Positions 23,589 to 32,314 of a stretch of 64,000 nucleotides of DNA are shown in pieces. Location of the stretch: contig NC_086034.1 in assembly GCF_036323735.1 (NCBI RefSeq), positions 16,965,501 through 17,029,500 on the forward strand. Direction: 5' to 3'. The stretch is from Rattus norvegicus (taxonomy: Eukaryota > Chordata > Mammalia > Rodentia > Muridae). The position numbers were made by a program, and so were the translations under genes. Numbering within the stretch: position 1 is the stretch's first letter; each line of letters opens with the position of its first letter. The notes beneath the pieces are model-generated. The model was given only the letters and a program-made list of their open reading frames with translations, did no database searches and was not told where the DNA came from.

Positions 23589-26500
23589 GTTCTTTTTTTC
23601 CGGAGCTGGGGACCGAACCCAGGGCCTTGCGCTTCCTAGGTAAGCGCTCTACCACTGAGCTAAATCCCCAGCCCACTCCCAGTATTCCTTAGCTGCCTGT
23701 ACTTCTTTGCGTAGGGTTACGGTCTCGTCTGCTTTCCCTGTCTTCTTTGGCTATTGTTGTCCTTGTTCAATTTGTGTTTGTGCAATCATGGCTGTGAGAC
23801 TTCTGACATTACTAGGAGACATAGCCTCATAGCCAACTCCCTGATCCTTCGGTCCTTACAATCTTTTTGTCCCCTTGTTCATGTCCCCTGAGCCTTAGGT
23901 GCATGAGTTGTTTTGTAGACGCATTCATTGGAACTAGACTCCTCGATTCCGCAATTTAATTTAATGAGGTTTTATATTAATTTAATTTTAATGTGGTTTC
24001 CATTTAGCTTAATGTGGTTTTCTGTAACAGTCTCTGCCTGTTGCTCAGAGAAGTTTAATGAGTTTCCTTAGATGAGCCCAAACATTTACATATGGGTTCA
24101 AGAACAAATATTTAGAGTGCCATTAGGAATTACATTGGTTTAGAAAAATGGTGGTTTAAGATCCGTGAATTCACTCAGCCCCAGTGGTTAGCTAGGTTTC
24201 CGGGACCAAGCAGGATGCCTCTCTTATTGATTAGATCTTAAGTCCCATTAGAGAGCTCTTGGTTACCACCACTGGACCATTGGGCTATCCTGCCCTGCTG
24301 GTCACTGTGGTTCATTGGCATCATAGCTGTCGCTCCTTTCCTATGGAAGCTTGCATGGTATCTTCTGGTACCATAAAAACTGGTCTCCAGGATAAAGTGT
24401 AGTCAGGTCTCTTTCAGCCCAGGACTGTGTGTCTGAAGGGCATGAGATTTACCTTCCACCTCCGGTCTGCTCTGTTTTTAAAAAAGAATTGTGTTTCGTT
24501 ATAAACAGTTATGCATATTTAGTAGGCAGTAATAAATTAAACTGTGATTCATTGTTTCGTGTGTACTGTGTTCTGATGAGTCCTTGGAAAGTGGCATTGC
24601 TTTTGCCATCAAACGGATCATAGTACTTTATAAAAACAGGACTTAAAAAGCTAAACATGGAACAGGAATGAACAGTATCCAATGTTTTCTTGACCTTATG
24701 CAGGACACGATGAGCACAGAGAGCATATCTAAGGGTGAGGAGGCCATGCCGTCAGAGGTGAGAGGGAAGACCTACTGTGCGTCCTGTGATAGCACGTCTA
24801 GGGGTGAGGAGGGCACGCAGTCAGAGCTCATGAGAGGGATGACCTACTGTGTGCCATCTGAAATGAACCCAGACCTTAAAACAGGGTTTTACTGCTGTGA
24901 ACAGAGACTGTGACCAAGGCAACTCTTATAAGGACAACAATTAGTTGGGGCTGGCTTACAGGCTCAGAGGTTCTGTCCGTTATCATCAAGGTGGTGGGAG
25001 CATGGCAGCATCCAGGCAAGCACAGTACAGGAGGAGCTAAGAGTTCTACACCTTCATCTCAAGGCTGCTAGCAGAAAACTGGCTTCCAGACAGTTAGGAT
25101 GAAGGTCTTAAAACCCACACCCATAGTCTCACACCTCCTCCAACAAGGCCATACCCTCTAATAGTGCCACTCCCAAGGATGAGCATATACAAACCATCAC
25201 AAGTGGTTAAACTTTTAATAAGGGCCCTGTCGATGTCAGAATGTCCCCATTCTGGTGGCATACAGCTGTGATCCCAGCGCCTGAGGCTGGAAAGTTCTGA
25301 TTCCTTCTATGCATGCCTAAAGCTTTAGTAAGACCCTGCCTTAATAAAATAAAAACAAAACCAAAACCCCTTGAAAGTGACAGTCCAGATGGGTACTTTA
25401 GCAATGTCACAGGGGTGCAGTGCCTTGAATTCGGGCACTCTGTATGTGCCGATATATTTTAAAGCCACAGTGTCCTGTTATGTTGCCCATAGGGTTGCTT
25501 GCAAATTATATAGTTTGCGATTCCAAATGAATTTAAAAATAGCATTTAGTGCTCCTTGCTAGAATTCTCATACCGTGGTAGGTGTGAGTTCGACCAACTG
25601 AAAGTGTTGATCTAAGTGTTTCATCCAGAAATTTCGTTTCCAAGTAGAAAGGAAAGGATCATGTTCATTTTGAAGCTATGTGAAAGCAGAAAGTGAATTT
25701 TATCACTATAGGAATCGATGATGGACTCGGGCAAAACCCTAGCAGAAATCAGCGACCGGTATGGGGCGCCTAACTTGAGCCGAGTGGAAGAACTGGATGA
25801 ACCAATGTTATCCGATGTAAGTACCACGATGCGTCATCCCAAGACAGATCATTCTTCATGTTCATAAAGTCTAGTATGTATGGAATTGGTTGGCAAGTAA
25901 TAGTTTTTCTTTATGCAAAGAAAGACCAAAAGTGCAGGCGCTAACCTGATTCTTTTTTTTTTTAGACCTTTATTTTATGTGTGTGGATATTTTGCTGGCA
26001 TGTATGCATGTCCGTGTACTATACATGTACAGTGCCAGTGGAGGCCAGAGGAGGGTTCCAGATTCCCTGGGAAAGGTTTTGAGCTGTTATATAGGTGCTA
26101 GGATTGAAATCCAAGACCTCTCTAGCAGCCGGTGCTCTTAACTGCTGAGCCATTTCCCCAGCCTCATGGAACCAAATTTTTTATTTTTATTTTTATTTTT
26201 TATTTTTCAGAGCTGGGGACCGAACCCAGGGCCTTGCACTTGCTAGGCAAGCGCTCTACCACTGAGCTAAATCCCTAACCCCACAAAACCAAATTCTTAA
26301 CCTGTGTTCTGCCTGTGAAGGAGGCAACGCCAGAACACCTCTGTCAATTTCCATGCACAGCGCTATAGCTTTCTATGCTTCTATCAATATATAATAATCC
26401 GTATTACATGTAATATATAATAATCTGTAATATATTTTACAGTTGAATTTTGAAAGCATCAGAACCTCTTAGAAATACATGTGTAAGGGAGTGGGGGGGA

Positions 26501-29500
26501 GGACAATGGCTGGAATGTTAATTAATAAAATAATAATAAAAAGACTACCAAGGTCACAAGAGGAAAAAAAGAGAAAAGAAATACATGTGTAAAAGAATTT
26601 TGTGAGCTATGCAGTTCTTGAATTCACTAGGGAAAGGATCATTTTGGCTCTATGGTGGAAACTCTGCAAACACATAAATTTCAGTGTGAACAAGTGTGTT
26701 GTGGTATGTGAGTGCGTATGTTCATTCATCAAGCATGTGGTGACGTCCATGTCAGGCGTTGTGCCAGAGGGAGTGGGAAATAAGGCAGTTTTTACCTGCG
26801 GGTGTTGCCTGTTTAGAGGAGAAACACAATCTGACTGGTATTAGGGGCTCCTCATGAGAATGATCAGGAAATCTACTATGCATACCAGTGTGGTTTATTG
26901 ATGAGAGAGAGGCCTATGAATAACTGGGTCAGACCATCGGGGGACTTTCCTGCCAGGAGAACACTGTGATGGCTAATTTTGGTTGTCAATGTGACATACC
27001 TGGAATTGAATTTTAATTTCTTCCACCAGATGAGCCTGTGGGGGCATTTTCTCGACTGCTAATTGATGTAGGAGAGCTACTGTAGGCCTGGGCTGAATAA
27101 GAAATAAGGAAAGTGAGGGAGTCAGCCAGCAAGTAGCGATCTTGTTAGGGTCTGAAGGAAGACACCAGGCTTGAATATGTATGCAAAGAGTATGCAAAGA
27201 CAAAGAGTGTTTATTCTGCAGAAATAACCAGCATGCGGAGGCCAACCATTCATCAAAATGGCCACCCAAGAGGAGCTTCCAGCCCTTCTTAATGCGGGGC
27301 TAGAGGAATTTTCCAGAGGGACTAGGTAATCTCTAACGTGATCGGTAGGGGCCAAAGTGGTGACATTAGTAGAATTTTGATTGGCTGCTACATTCTTCTC
27401 TATTTGGTGAGACCTTAGAGAGTTGGTTAGGTAATCTAAAATTTCATTGGTTGGGTGCTAAATGGGCTGGTTTCTGATTGGCTTGTGCCAGGTGGTCTGC
27501 ATTTCTATGTCATGACCGTTTAGCCATAGGATGAGTTACCCAAACCATACAGGGCTGCCCAGGTCAATCCTGAGATGTTTCCCCATCCTCATGGTTATCT
27601 CCCAGGTGTTCTTTGGATGGGGATTTTATGGAACTGGTGACCTATGATGTTGTTCCTGAGCCTGATGTCTTTCCTTCTGAAGCCAGGCCTGGTTCTGAAG
27701 TGGAGATGGTGGTGTCCTTTCAGTCTGGCCTGGTTCAAGTCATCTATGGCTTTTGATTCAGTTCCTGCCCCAGCTTCACTCAGTGATGAGTTGTGACCTG
27801 GAAGCAAATTACCCCCCTCCTGCCATGCTGCTTTGGCTGTGGTGTTTGTCACAGCAAAAGAAAGAAAGCAAACTAGGACATCTTGCCATTTCATTCTGTG
27901 GGTACTGAGAGGGTGGGATAGGACAAGGGTGGAGCAAGCTGAAGGAGGATAGTTCTGGGAAGAAGTTAGGGACTGTCACTCAGTGGTGGGGAAAGGGAAT
28001 TCCGAGGAAGAATTACAGGTGGACAACACAAGAGGGGTAAAAAGACTCAGGTAGGAGAGAGTAAAGAGCAGTCAGGAGACAGCAGGGGCCAGACCCTGAA
28101 AAGACTTGTAATTCTACTCGGGGCTTCCTCTGATGTTACCTGCAGGCAGGGCAGGGAGGCCTATGTTGTCAGAGCTGCACTTTGGAAAGAGCATGTGGCA
28201 GCCACAGTGTGGGAGGAGAAAGGGGAAGAAAGAGCTAAAGGAGCTAAGGGAAGGAACAAGGCCTGTACAGCATAAGAAGGCCTGCGGGTTGAGTGGGGAC
28301 CACTCGGACTTGCAATATTTAATAGCGCTTATTGGGAGGTAGAAGAAAAAGTTGTTTTCAAGAGCTATTCAGAAAGCGGGGCCAGCAGGACTTGGTGATA
28401 GAAAGCAGGGAGCTAAACCAATAAATAATGTCTCCCCTTTGAGCCTATGGGCCTCTGAGAAGGGGCTATAAGAGACCAGGCAAAGAGACTTGGAACTAGA
28501 GACAGCAAGAAGCTGGCAAGGAGCCCTGTGCTTCTGGCGTCACAGAGCTGGGAGAGTGGTGAGACTTAAAGGCGGGGTTGGGGGAGTGGAAAAGCCAGAT
28601 CACATGGGGGTTGGGCATGTTGGTGTGGGGCAATGGACCTTGCCAGGGAACTTGGTAAGGTAGAGCAGGCCTGAGTCTCTGAGTGAAACTCGGGGTGCCC
28701 TGAAACACATGCCACAGTTCCTACATATGGAAACATGACCTGTGGTCATATAGGCCTGGAACAGACTTCTCTAGGCTAATGAATGACATAGAGGTCCTGA
28801 GGAGTTAGCCAATAAGCTCCCCTTCCCAGACATTTCTCCCTGCAAAGGGCATTTATCCACGCTAAGAGACTGGTGCATATCCATTTTCCATGATGAACAA
28901 CCAGTAAACAGTTTTGCACCAAGGACTGTCTTTCATCTACCACCACCATGGGGATCATGGAGAAGGCCTTCGCCTACAGAGCTGCACTGCCCAAGTCTCC
29001 TGTAGAAGGCCTCTCTGTGCTAAGGATAATAGATGCTGAGCTAAGCTGGAGCTCCCAGCCTCCGCCCCAGCTAAACGCCATCCTCAGCCCGTGGGACCCC
29101 TCATTGCAGGCCAGTGGACCCCTGATCCCTCATTTCTGAGTCCTCAGTGTGACTCTAGTAGAAACTAGATGTCTGGGGGTCAGAGGATACCCGCTTAGCT
29201 TCTCACATCTCAGACTGCATTTTCCTACCCCCAGAACAGTGTCTCGGTGCTTCCCCGAGGCCTGGGAAGTTATAGCCGGAATAGACTTAAGTTTGGCTCA
29301 TGAGATGGGGGAGAGGGAGCCGAGAAGGAAACCCAGCCTTTTTCCCTGAGCAGCTGAGCTGTGAGTGTTATCATTGGGTGAACTGGTGGACATTAGAAAA
29401 GGAAGTAGGGCTTCATGCTCTGGTAGGGATAGGAGGGCCATACAGAAGATACAATTTTAGTAGCCAAGGGTATGTATGTTAACTGAGATAGAGGAAGCAC

Positions 29501-29877
29501 AGCGTTGAAGAGAGTGCAGAGTGGGAAGGCCTGAGGTCTAGGTAGGAAGAAACCATTAGGAATTCCCAGACCCTTAAAGGCCAAGGTTCATTATCAACAG
29601 GACAAGGCTTATGTTACCCATATGGGATGTCTCTGGAAAAGGAGGGTCTCTCAAGAAGGATGAGAAAGGTGTGGCTAGGACATTCTTTGGAACATCATTT
29701 GTAATTATATACTACACTGGTACTCTTTGAAATCACCTAGAACTCAAACAGCTACCTTTATAGGTTCACGCTGACATTATTTAAGCTTGATTTTCGTTGC
29801 CTTGCGTCTTTTCATTGTAGTAAGGTTTACTTACCTTGTATTTTCAGATTGCCTTAAACATTGATCAAGATCTGTAG
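15658..29877 (+). CDS. Dydc1: Dydc1, complete coding region in five exons
   Basis: This gene encodes a DPY30-domain-containing protein. The coding exons are 15658-15804, 16246-16347, 20797-20889, 25712-25816 and 29848-29877, all in phase 0 with GT-AG introns. Together they give 158 codons. Residues about 14-43 (TQGLAEVARVRPLDPIEYLA) are the DPY30 dimerisation motif. Residues 50-114 are Glu/Lys/Gln/Met-rich and should be helical or coiled-coil. The tail (residues 115-158) includes ISDRYGAPNLSRVEELDEP and ends NIDQDL. DPY30-motif proteins dimerise and dock amphipathic helices, and relatives occur in axonemal radial spokes. DYDC1 has been linked to sperm acrosome and flagellum biology, but its role is inferred here. 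The human protein, as I recall, is about 177 residues, so an exon between 20889 and 25712 could be missing from this model. The 3'UTR and poly(A) signal follow directly. Confidence 0.9.
16246..16347 (+). CDS. Dydc1: Dydc1 coding exon 2
   Basis: A 102-nt exon (34 codons) between a GCTAG acceptor and the donor GTGAGA. It encodes RQKELIALEHERELAMMEQE followed by MMDRLKAEELLFQQ, a strongly helical charged segment. Confidence 0.92.
16348..18012 (+). other. Dydc1 intron 2, left part
   Basis: Unremarkable intronic sequence with an AT-rich stretch at about 16975-17040. I see no exon or clear repeat in it. Confidence 0.4.
18013..18174 (-). repeat. B1 SINE
   Basis: A poly(T) run, GAGATAGACGTTTTCTGTGT, and the terminal segment AAGTGCTGGGATTAAAGGCA give a full-length B1 in reverse complement. 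Confidence 0.92.
18235..18415 (-). repeat. B3-type (B2-related) SINE
   Basis: CATGTGCGGAGGTCAGAAGT, GGGGATTGAATTCAGGTCAG and CCACTAAGCTGTCTGATGAC read as the reverse complement of a B3 SINE. Confidence 0.7.
18477..19721 (-). mobile_element. 5'-truncated L1 with target-site duplication
   Basis: The L1 body (about 18491-19706) starts with a poly(T) run. It continues through a 3'UTR and the C-terminal 159 codons of ORF2, read on the minus strand (19706 to 19230; ends ...HGMHSLISGY). The Cys/His segment CWRGCGERGTLLHCWWDC of the ORF2 C-terminus is intact. Flanking repeats TCACCGGGTTCTTT (18477) and TCACCAGGTTCTTT (19707) are a target-site duplication with one mismatch. The element is dead because most of ORF2, ORF1 and the 5'UTR are absent. 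It lies in a Dydc1 intron, antisense to the gene. Confidence 0.92.
19838..19955 (-). repeat. Decayed B1 SINE
   Basis: CAACAGTGTCTCATTGTATT and AAAAGCTGGAATTATAAGTG correspond to the reverse complement of the two ends of a B1. Confidence 0.55.
20612..20720 (+). repeat. Decayed B1 SINE
   Basis: GTTAATGCTAGAGTGGTAGA, AGAGTCCAGCCTGGACTATA and CAAGACCTGTCTAAGACAAA follow the B1 order on the plus strand. The element ends about 75 bp before Dydc1 coding exon 3. Confidence 0.55.
20797..20889 (+). CDS. Dydc1: Dydc1 coding exon 3
   Basis: A 93-nt exon (31 codons) between a TTTTTCAG acceptor and the donor GTAATC. It encodes QQLAFQLELEMQEKEKQKTE and ends STK. This continues the coiled-coil-like helix from the previous exon. 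Confidence 0.92.
21561..21696 (-). repeat. B1 SINE
   Basis: A poly(T) run, GAGACAGGGTTTCTCTGTGT, and TCCTGGGATTAAAGACTGG match a B1 in reverse complement. Confidence 0.9.
21711..21838 (+). repeat. ID SINE with 16-bp target duplication
   Basis: The insert (21727-21822) holds GGGGATTTAGCTCAGTGGTA through CCCCAGCTCCG plus an A-rich tail. It is flanked by AAAAACACTTAGGGTC at 21711-21726 and 21823-21838, a perfect duplication that implies recent insertion. Confidence 0.95.
22540..22675 (+). repeat. B1 SINE
   Basis: AGCCAGGTATACTGGTCCGT, GAGTTCAAGACCAGGCTGGT and AAGGACAGCCAGGACTACAT give B1 on the plus strand, ending with CATCTCAAAAAAG. Confidence 0.85.
23330..23405. repeat. AT-rich TTAAT repeat patch
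   Basis: Short imperfect repeats of CCCATTAATAATTAAT occur here in a locally A+T-rich stretch. Confidence 0.6.
23544..23690 (-). repeat. ID SINE with 16-bp target duplication
   Basis: The insert (23560-23674) reads poly(T), CCGGAGCTGGGGACCGAACC, then GAGCTAAATCCCCAGCCC, a minus-strand ID. It is flanked by ACTCCCAGTATTCCTT at 23544-23559 and 23675-23690. Confidence 0.95.
23691..24879 (+). other. Dydc1 intron, no feature recognised
   Basis: Intronic sequence with no clear repeat. A short stretch near 24712-24750 has exon-like splice sites, but I cannot connect it to Dydc1 in phase. Confidence 0.35.
24880..25200 (-). repeat. Rodent repeat related to the 12009/14599 terminal repeats
   Basis: GACCAAGGCAACTCTTATAA at the left and TCCTCCAACAAGGCCATACC near the right are the reverse complement of the ends of the direct repeats at 12009 and 14599. 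It is a solo copy in opposite orientation. Confidence 0.65.
25230..25365 (+). repeat. Decayed B1 or B4 SINE
   Basis: TCTGGTGGCATACAGCTGTG, ATCCCAGCGCCTGAGGCTGG and TAGTAAGACCCTGCCTTAAT keep the order of a B1-family element. It lies about 350 bp before Dydc1 coding exon 4. Confidence 0.55.
25712..25816 (+). CDS. Dydc1: Dydc1 coding exon 4
   Basis: A 105-nt exon (35 codons) between a CACTATAG acceptor and the donor GTAAGT. It encodes the conserved DSGKTLAEISDRYGAPNLSR segment followed by VEELDEPMLSD. Confidence 0.93.
25963..26164 (-). repeat. B2/B3-type SINE
   Basis: CAGTGGAGGCCAGAGGAGGG and TAACTGCTGAGCCATTTCCC lie in the order of a B2-family SINE read in reverse complement. Confidence 0.75.
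26170..26295 (-). repeat. ID SINE with short target duplication
   Basis: A minus-strand ID runs from AGAGCTGGGGACCGAACCCA to GCTAAATCCCTAACCCC, with an ATTTTT-rich tail. It is flanked by AACCAAATT at 26170-26178 and 26287-26295. The tail is not pure poly(T), so it is older than the other ID copies. Confidence 0.85.
26296..26964 (+). other. Dydc1 intron, no clear repeat
   Basis: Contains short AT-rich ATAATATATAAT-like repeats at 26385-26445, with no exon signal. Confidence 0.35.
26965..27890 (+). repeat. Rodent repeat split by a second insertion
   Basis: The left half (26967-27138; GATGGCTAATTTTGGTTGTC onward) and the right half (about 27735-27890; up to GAAAGCAAACTAGGACA) are the two ends of one widespread rodent repeat on the plus strand. 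The roughly 600 bp between them (27139-27735) does not belong to that family. It includes GAGTGTTTATTCTGCAG and may be an LTR or another element inserted later; its exact ends are not clear. Confidence 0.6.
27891..29847 (+). other. Dydc1 last intron, no feature recognised
   Basis: Rather G-rich sequence with several medium open frames but no domains. I see no SINE with confidence. Confidence 0.35.
29848..29877 (+). CDS. Dydc1: Dydc1 last coding exon (nine codons plus stop)
   Basis: The acceptor TATTTTCAG is followed by codons for IALNIDQDL and TAG. The short conserved tail matches the human protein end as I remember it. The exon continues into the 3'UTR. Confidence 0.92.
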   Translation: MALNIDQDL

Positions 29878-30045
29878 GACCAACCAACTGAAAAGAAATA
29901 TTTTCTACCTGCTTCAAACTTCAAATCACAAGGACCCTAAGCATGTATTTTTCTCCTTCCAAACTTGAACTCTAACCCCCCATACCCATTAATTTTATAA
30001 ACAGGCTTCAAGTGTATCCTTAAAATAAAGTTTAGATATCTCAAT
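29878..30045 (+). terminator. Dydc1: Dydc1 3'UTR and poly(A) signal
   Basis: AATAAA lies at 30024-30029, about 150 bp after the stop codon, so cleavage is expected near 30040-30055. No competing AATAAA lies closer to the stop. Confidence 0.7.
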
Positions 30046-30690
30046 ACAAATTGGTTTCTTATGATACATTGAGGGAGTATGACAGAATTTGTTGAAGCAA
30101 CGAAAAGAGGCAAGAGATGAGCCAAAAGAATATACACCTCTATGAAAAACAAGATTGCCTGGAAAGTTCTAGAAACTACTACTGTACAGAGGACGGTGGT
30201 CTCAAGAGTTTCTACAAGCCTCAGATATGGCCCCTCCTTTGAGATTGAACTGCAAAGTATTTTCCAGATTGCTGGCAGGTGGAGCCCCATAGAACATTCA
30301 AACTCCCATGACATAGCCAGGATTGGAGAGAGTATTTTCCCCATTACTCTGGAGGTGTGGGGTCAGGAGGAGCTTGGCTCAGCCACCCCCACTGGAGAAC
30401 AGATGTGGGGGTGGAATCCTTTTCTTCACTCTGTGCAGCTGGGTAGCCAGGTCCTGTCTGTCTATTCAGGGCTTGTGAAATGAGTGTTCACACAGAGACA
30501 GTGCAGCGGGAAACAGTCTTGGAGAACCTGGGGAGTTCTTTTTCCTGATCAGCCAGTAGGCACAGGCAGCAGGGCGCACTGGTCAGACAGATCTTTGGTA
30601 CCTATAAAGTATGTACCTAGGGATCTTGGGAGAACTCCCTTTACAGAACTCTTCTAAATCCAAGATTATGGTGTGAGTTTTCAGTTCTTC
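30046..30690. other. Intergenic, no feature recognised
   Basis: Sequence downstream of the Dydc1 poly(A) region. Open frames on both strands lack domains and splice support. Confidence 0.35.
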
Positions 30691-30692
30691 AA

Positions 30693-30866
30693 GACATGGG
30701 CATTGGGGCTGGAGAGATGGCTTAGCAGTGGCACTGACTGCTCTTCCTAGATGACCAGGGTTCAAATCCCAGCACCCATGTTGGCAGCTCTGTCCGTAAC
30801 CCTGAGATCCGACACTCTCACATAGATACACATGCAGGCAAAATACCAGTGCACATACAATAAAGG

Positions 30867-30909
<43 letters not shown>

Positions 30910-30922
30910 ATGACATGGGTAT
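30693..30922 (+). repeat. B2 SINE with target duplication and (AAAT)n tail
   Basis: The B2 body starts GGGGCTGGAGAGATGGCTTA and ends in about 40 bp of AAAT repeats (30869-30911). The flanks GACATGGGCAT (30693) and GACATGGGTAT (30912) form an 11-bp duplication with one mismatch. Confidence 0.9.
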
Positions 30923-31033
30923 AAAACCACAAACGCTAGAAAGAAAACTTTTGCTTTTAAATATGATTTTGTATATAATATCCTTTTCCTAAGTAAGTAG
31001 AGACTTTTTCTGGATTTTAAAAACTTTAATTTC

Positions 31034-31034
<1 letters not shown>

Positions 31035-31085
<51 letters not shown>
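31035..31085. repeat. (GT)n microsatellite
   Basis: About 51 bp of uninterrupted TG dinucleotides at the tail side of a B3-like SINE. It produces the Cys/Val and Thr/His runs in overlapping open frames. Confidence 0.97.
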
Positions 31086-31087
<2 letters not shown>

Positions 31088-31350
31088 AGCAGATGCATGT
31101 GTACCATGATGTACACGTGGAGGTCAGAACAATATAGGGAGTTGATTTTTTCCTCCATGTTGTTAGCCAGGGCCTCTTTCTTGGCTGTATATTCCAAGCC
31201 AGCTGTCTTACGAGCTTCTGGGTAATTCTCCTGTTTCTACCTCCTACCACATAGTGCTAGGAGTGCTGTGAGACACATACCAGCACATCTGGCTGTTTTA
31301 TCTGGCTCCTATAGTAAGCAATTTTATCCACCAAGCCTCTCCATCACCTT
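31086..31350 (-). repeat. B3-like SINE remnant
   Basis: CACGTGGAGGTCAGAACAAT, followed later by CACCAAGCCTCTCCATCACC, fits the reverse complement of a B3/B2-type SINE. Part of its middle is expanded or replaced. Confidence 0.5.
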
Positions 31351-31470
31351 GGTTTTCTTTTAATTGATGTTCATTATCATGGGTTTATGATCTTTAATTG
31401 ATCTGATAAATCCTTCAGTTTATTATGGTGGTGGTGGTGGTAGTGTGTATGTGTGTGCTTGTAGAGTTTA

Positions 31471-31681
31471 GAAGTTAGCTTTGAGGGCTGGAGAGATGGC
31501 TCAGTGGTTAAGAGCACTGACTGCTCTTCCAGAGGTCCTGAGTTCAAATCCCAGCAACCACATGGCGGCTCACAACCATCTGTAATGAGATCTGATGCCC
31601 TCTTCTGATGTGTCTGGAGACAGCTACAGTGTACTCATATATAATAAATAAATATTTAAAAAAAAAGAAGTTAGCTTTGAG
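31471..31681 (+). repeat. B2 SINE with 15-bp target duplication
   Basis: A full B2 (31486-31666) with an intact head and A-rich tail is flanked by the perfect repeats GAAGTTAGCTTTGAG at 31471-31485 and 31667-31681. Confidence 0.95.
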
Positions 31682-32299
31682 AGCTTCCTTTTTCTCTAGT
31701 TTTTTTTTTTTTTCTTTTGAAACAGATTCTCTCCAATGAACCTGGAGTTCACCTCTTGGCTAGACTGTCTGGTCGGTGAGCCTTCAAGATCCAGTGATGT
31801 TACAGGCTTGTGCATTCACATTTGACTTTCAGGTGGGTGTTGACATATCTAAACACAGGTCCTCATGTTTGTACTGAACCATTTCTCTAGCCCCAATATT
31901 ATTTTAAAACTGTCGGAACTGAAGAAATGGCCCAGCAACAATTAAGAATGCAGATTGCCCACGTTTGGTTCCAAGCACACAAATCAAGAGCTCAGAGATT
32001 TTTTCTGTTGTTCCTTGGCCTGGAGAGTGGGATAGGAGGCACCTATCCAGGAACGTTGGAACTGACATAATGGTTACATTTGCCAGGAGGCTGGCTGCTA
32101 ACCCGCATAACACATGCATACATGGCACACTGTCCCAAAGCTTCCTACACATTGAAAAGACAGATTTATAGATGCCTGGAAGCAGTGACTACAAAGTGAA
32201 AGCAGAAACTTTTGAAAAAAAAAAAAAATCCAGGAACCCAGATTTTGACTTACTAAACTGTAATTGTTTCTGGTTGTGTGGCTGTAATACTTCTTGTGA

Positions 32300-32314
32300 C
32301 CACTAGATGTCGCA
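32300..32314 (+). promoter_or_regulatory. CTCF-like motif
   Basis: CCACTAGATGTCGCA closely matches the CTCF core consensus (CCACTAGGGGGCGCT type), including the conserved CCA..AG..G..GC positions. It lies between Dydc1 and Mat1a. Occupancy cannot be judged from sequence. Confidence 0.45.

Noticed and set aside
24712..24750. Possible Dydc1 exon after ACCTTATGCAG
   Set aside because: It has exon-like splice sites but lacks resemblance to the human segment, and its two possible donors give uncertain phase.
29937..30344. Minus-strand open frame of 135 codons overlapping the Dydc1 3'UTR
   Set aside because: It has no domain, no splice or poly(A) support, and a composition like random A+T-rich sequence.
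30583..31197. Minus-strand open frame of 204 codons
   Set aside because: It reads through a B2 SINE, its AAAT tail and a GT microsatellite, with no conserved protein features.
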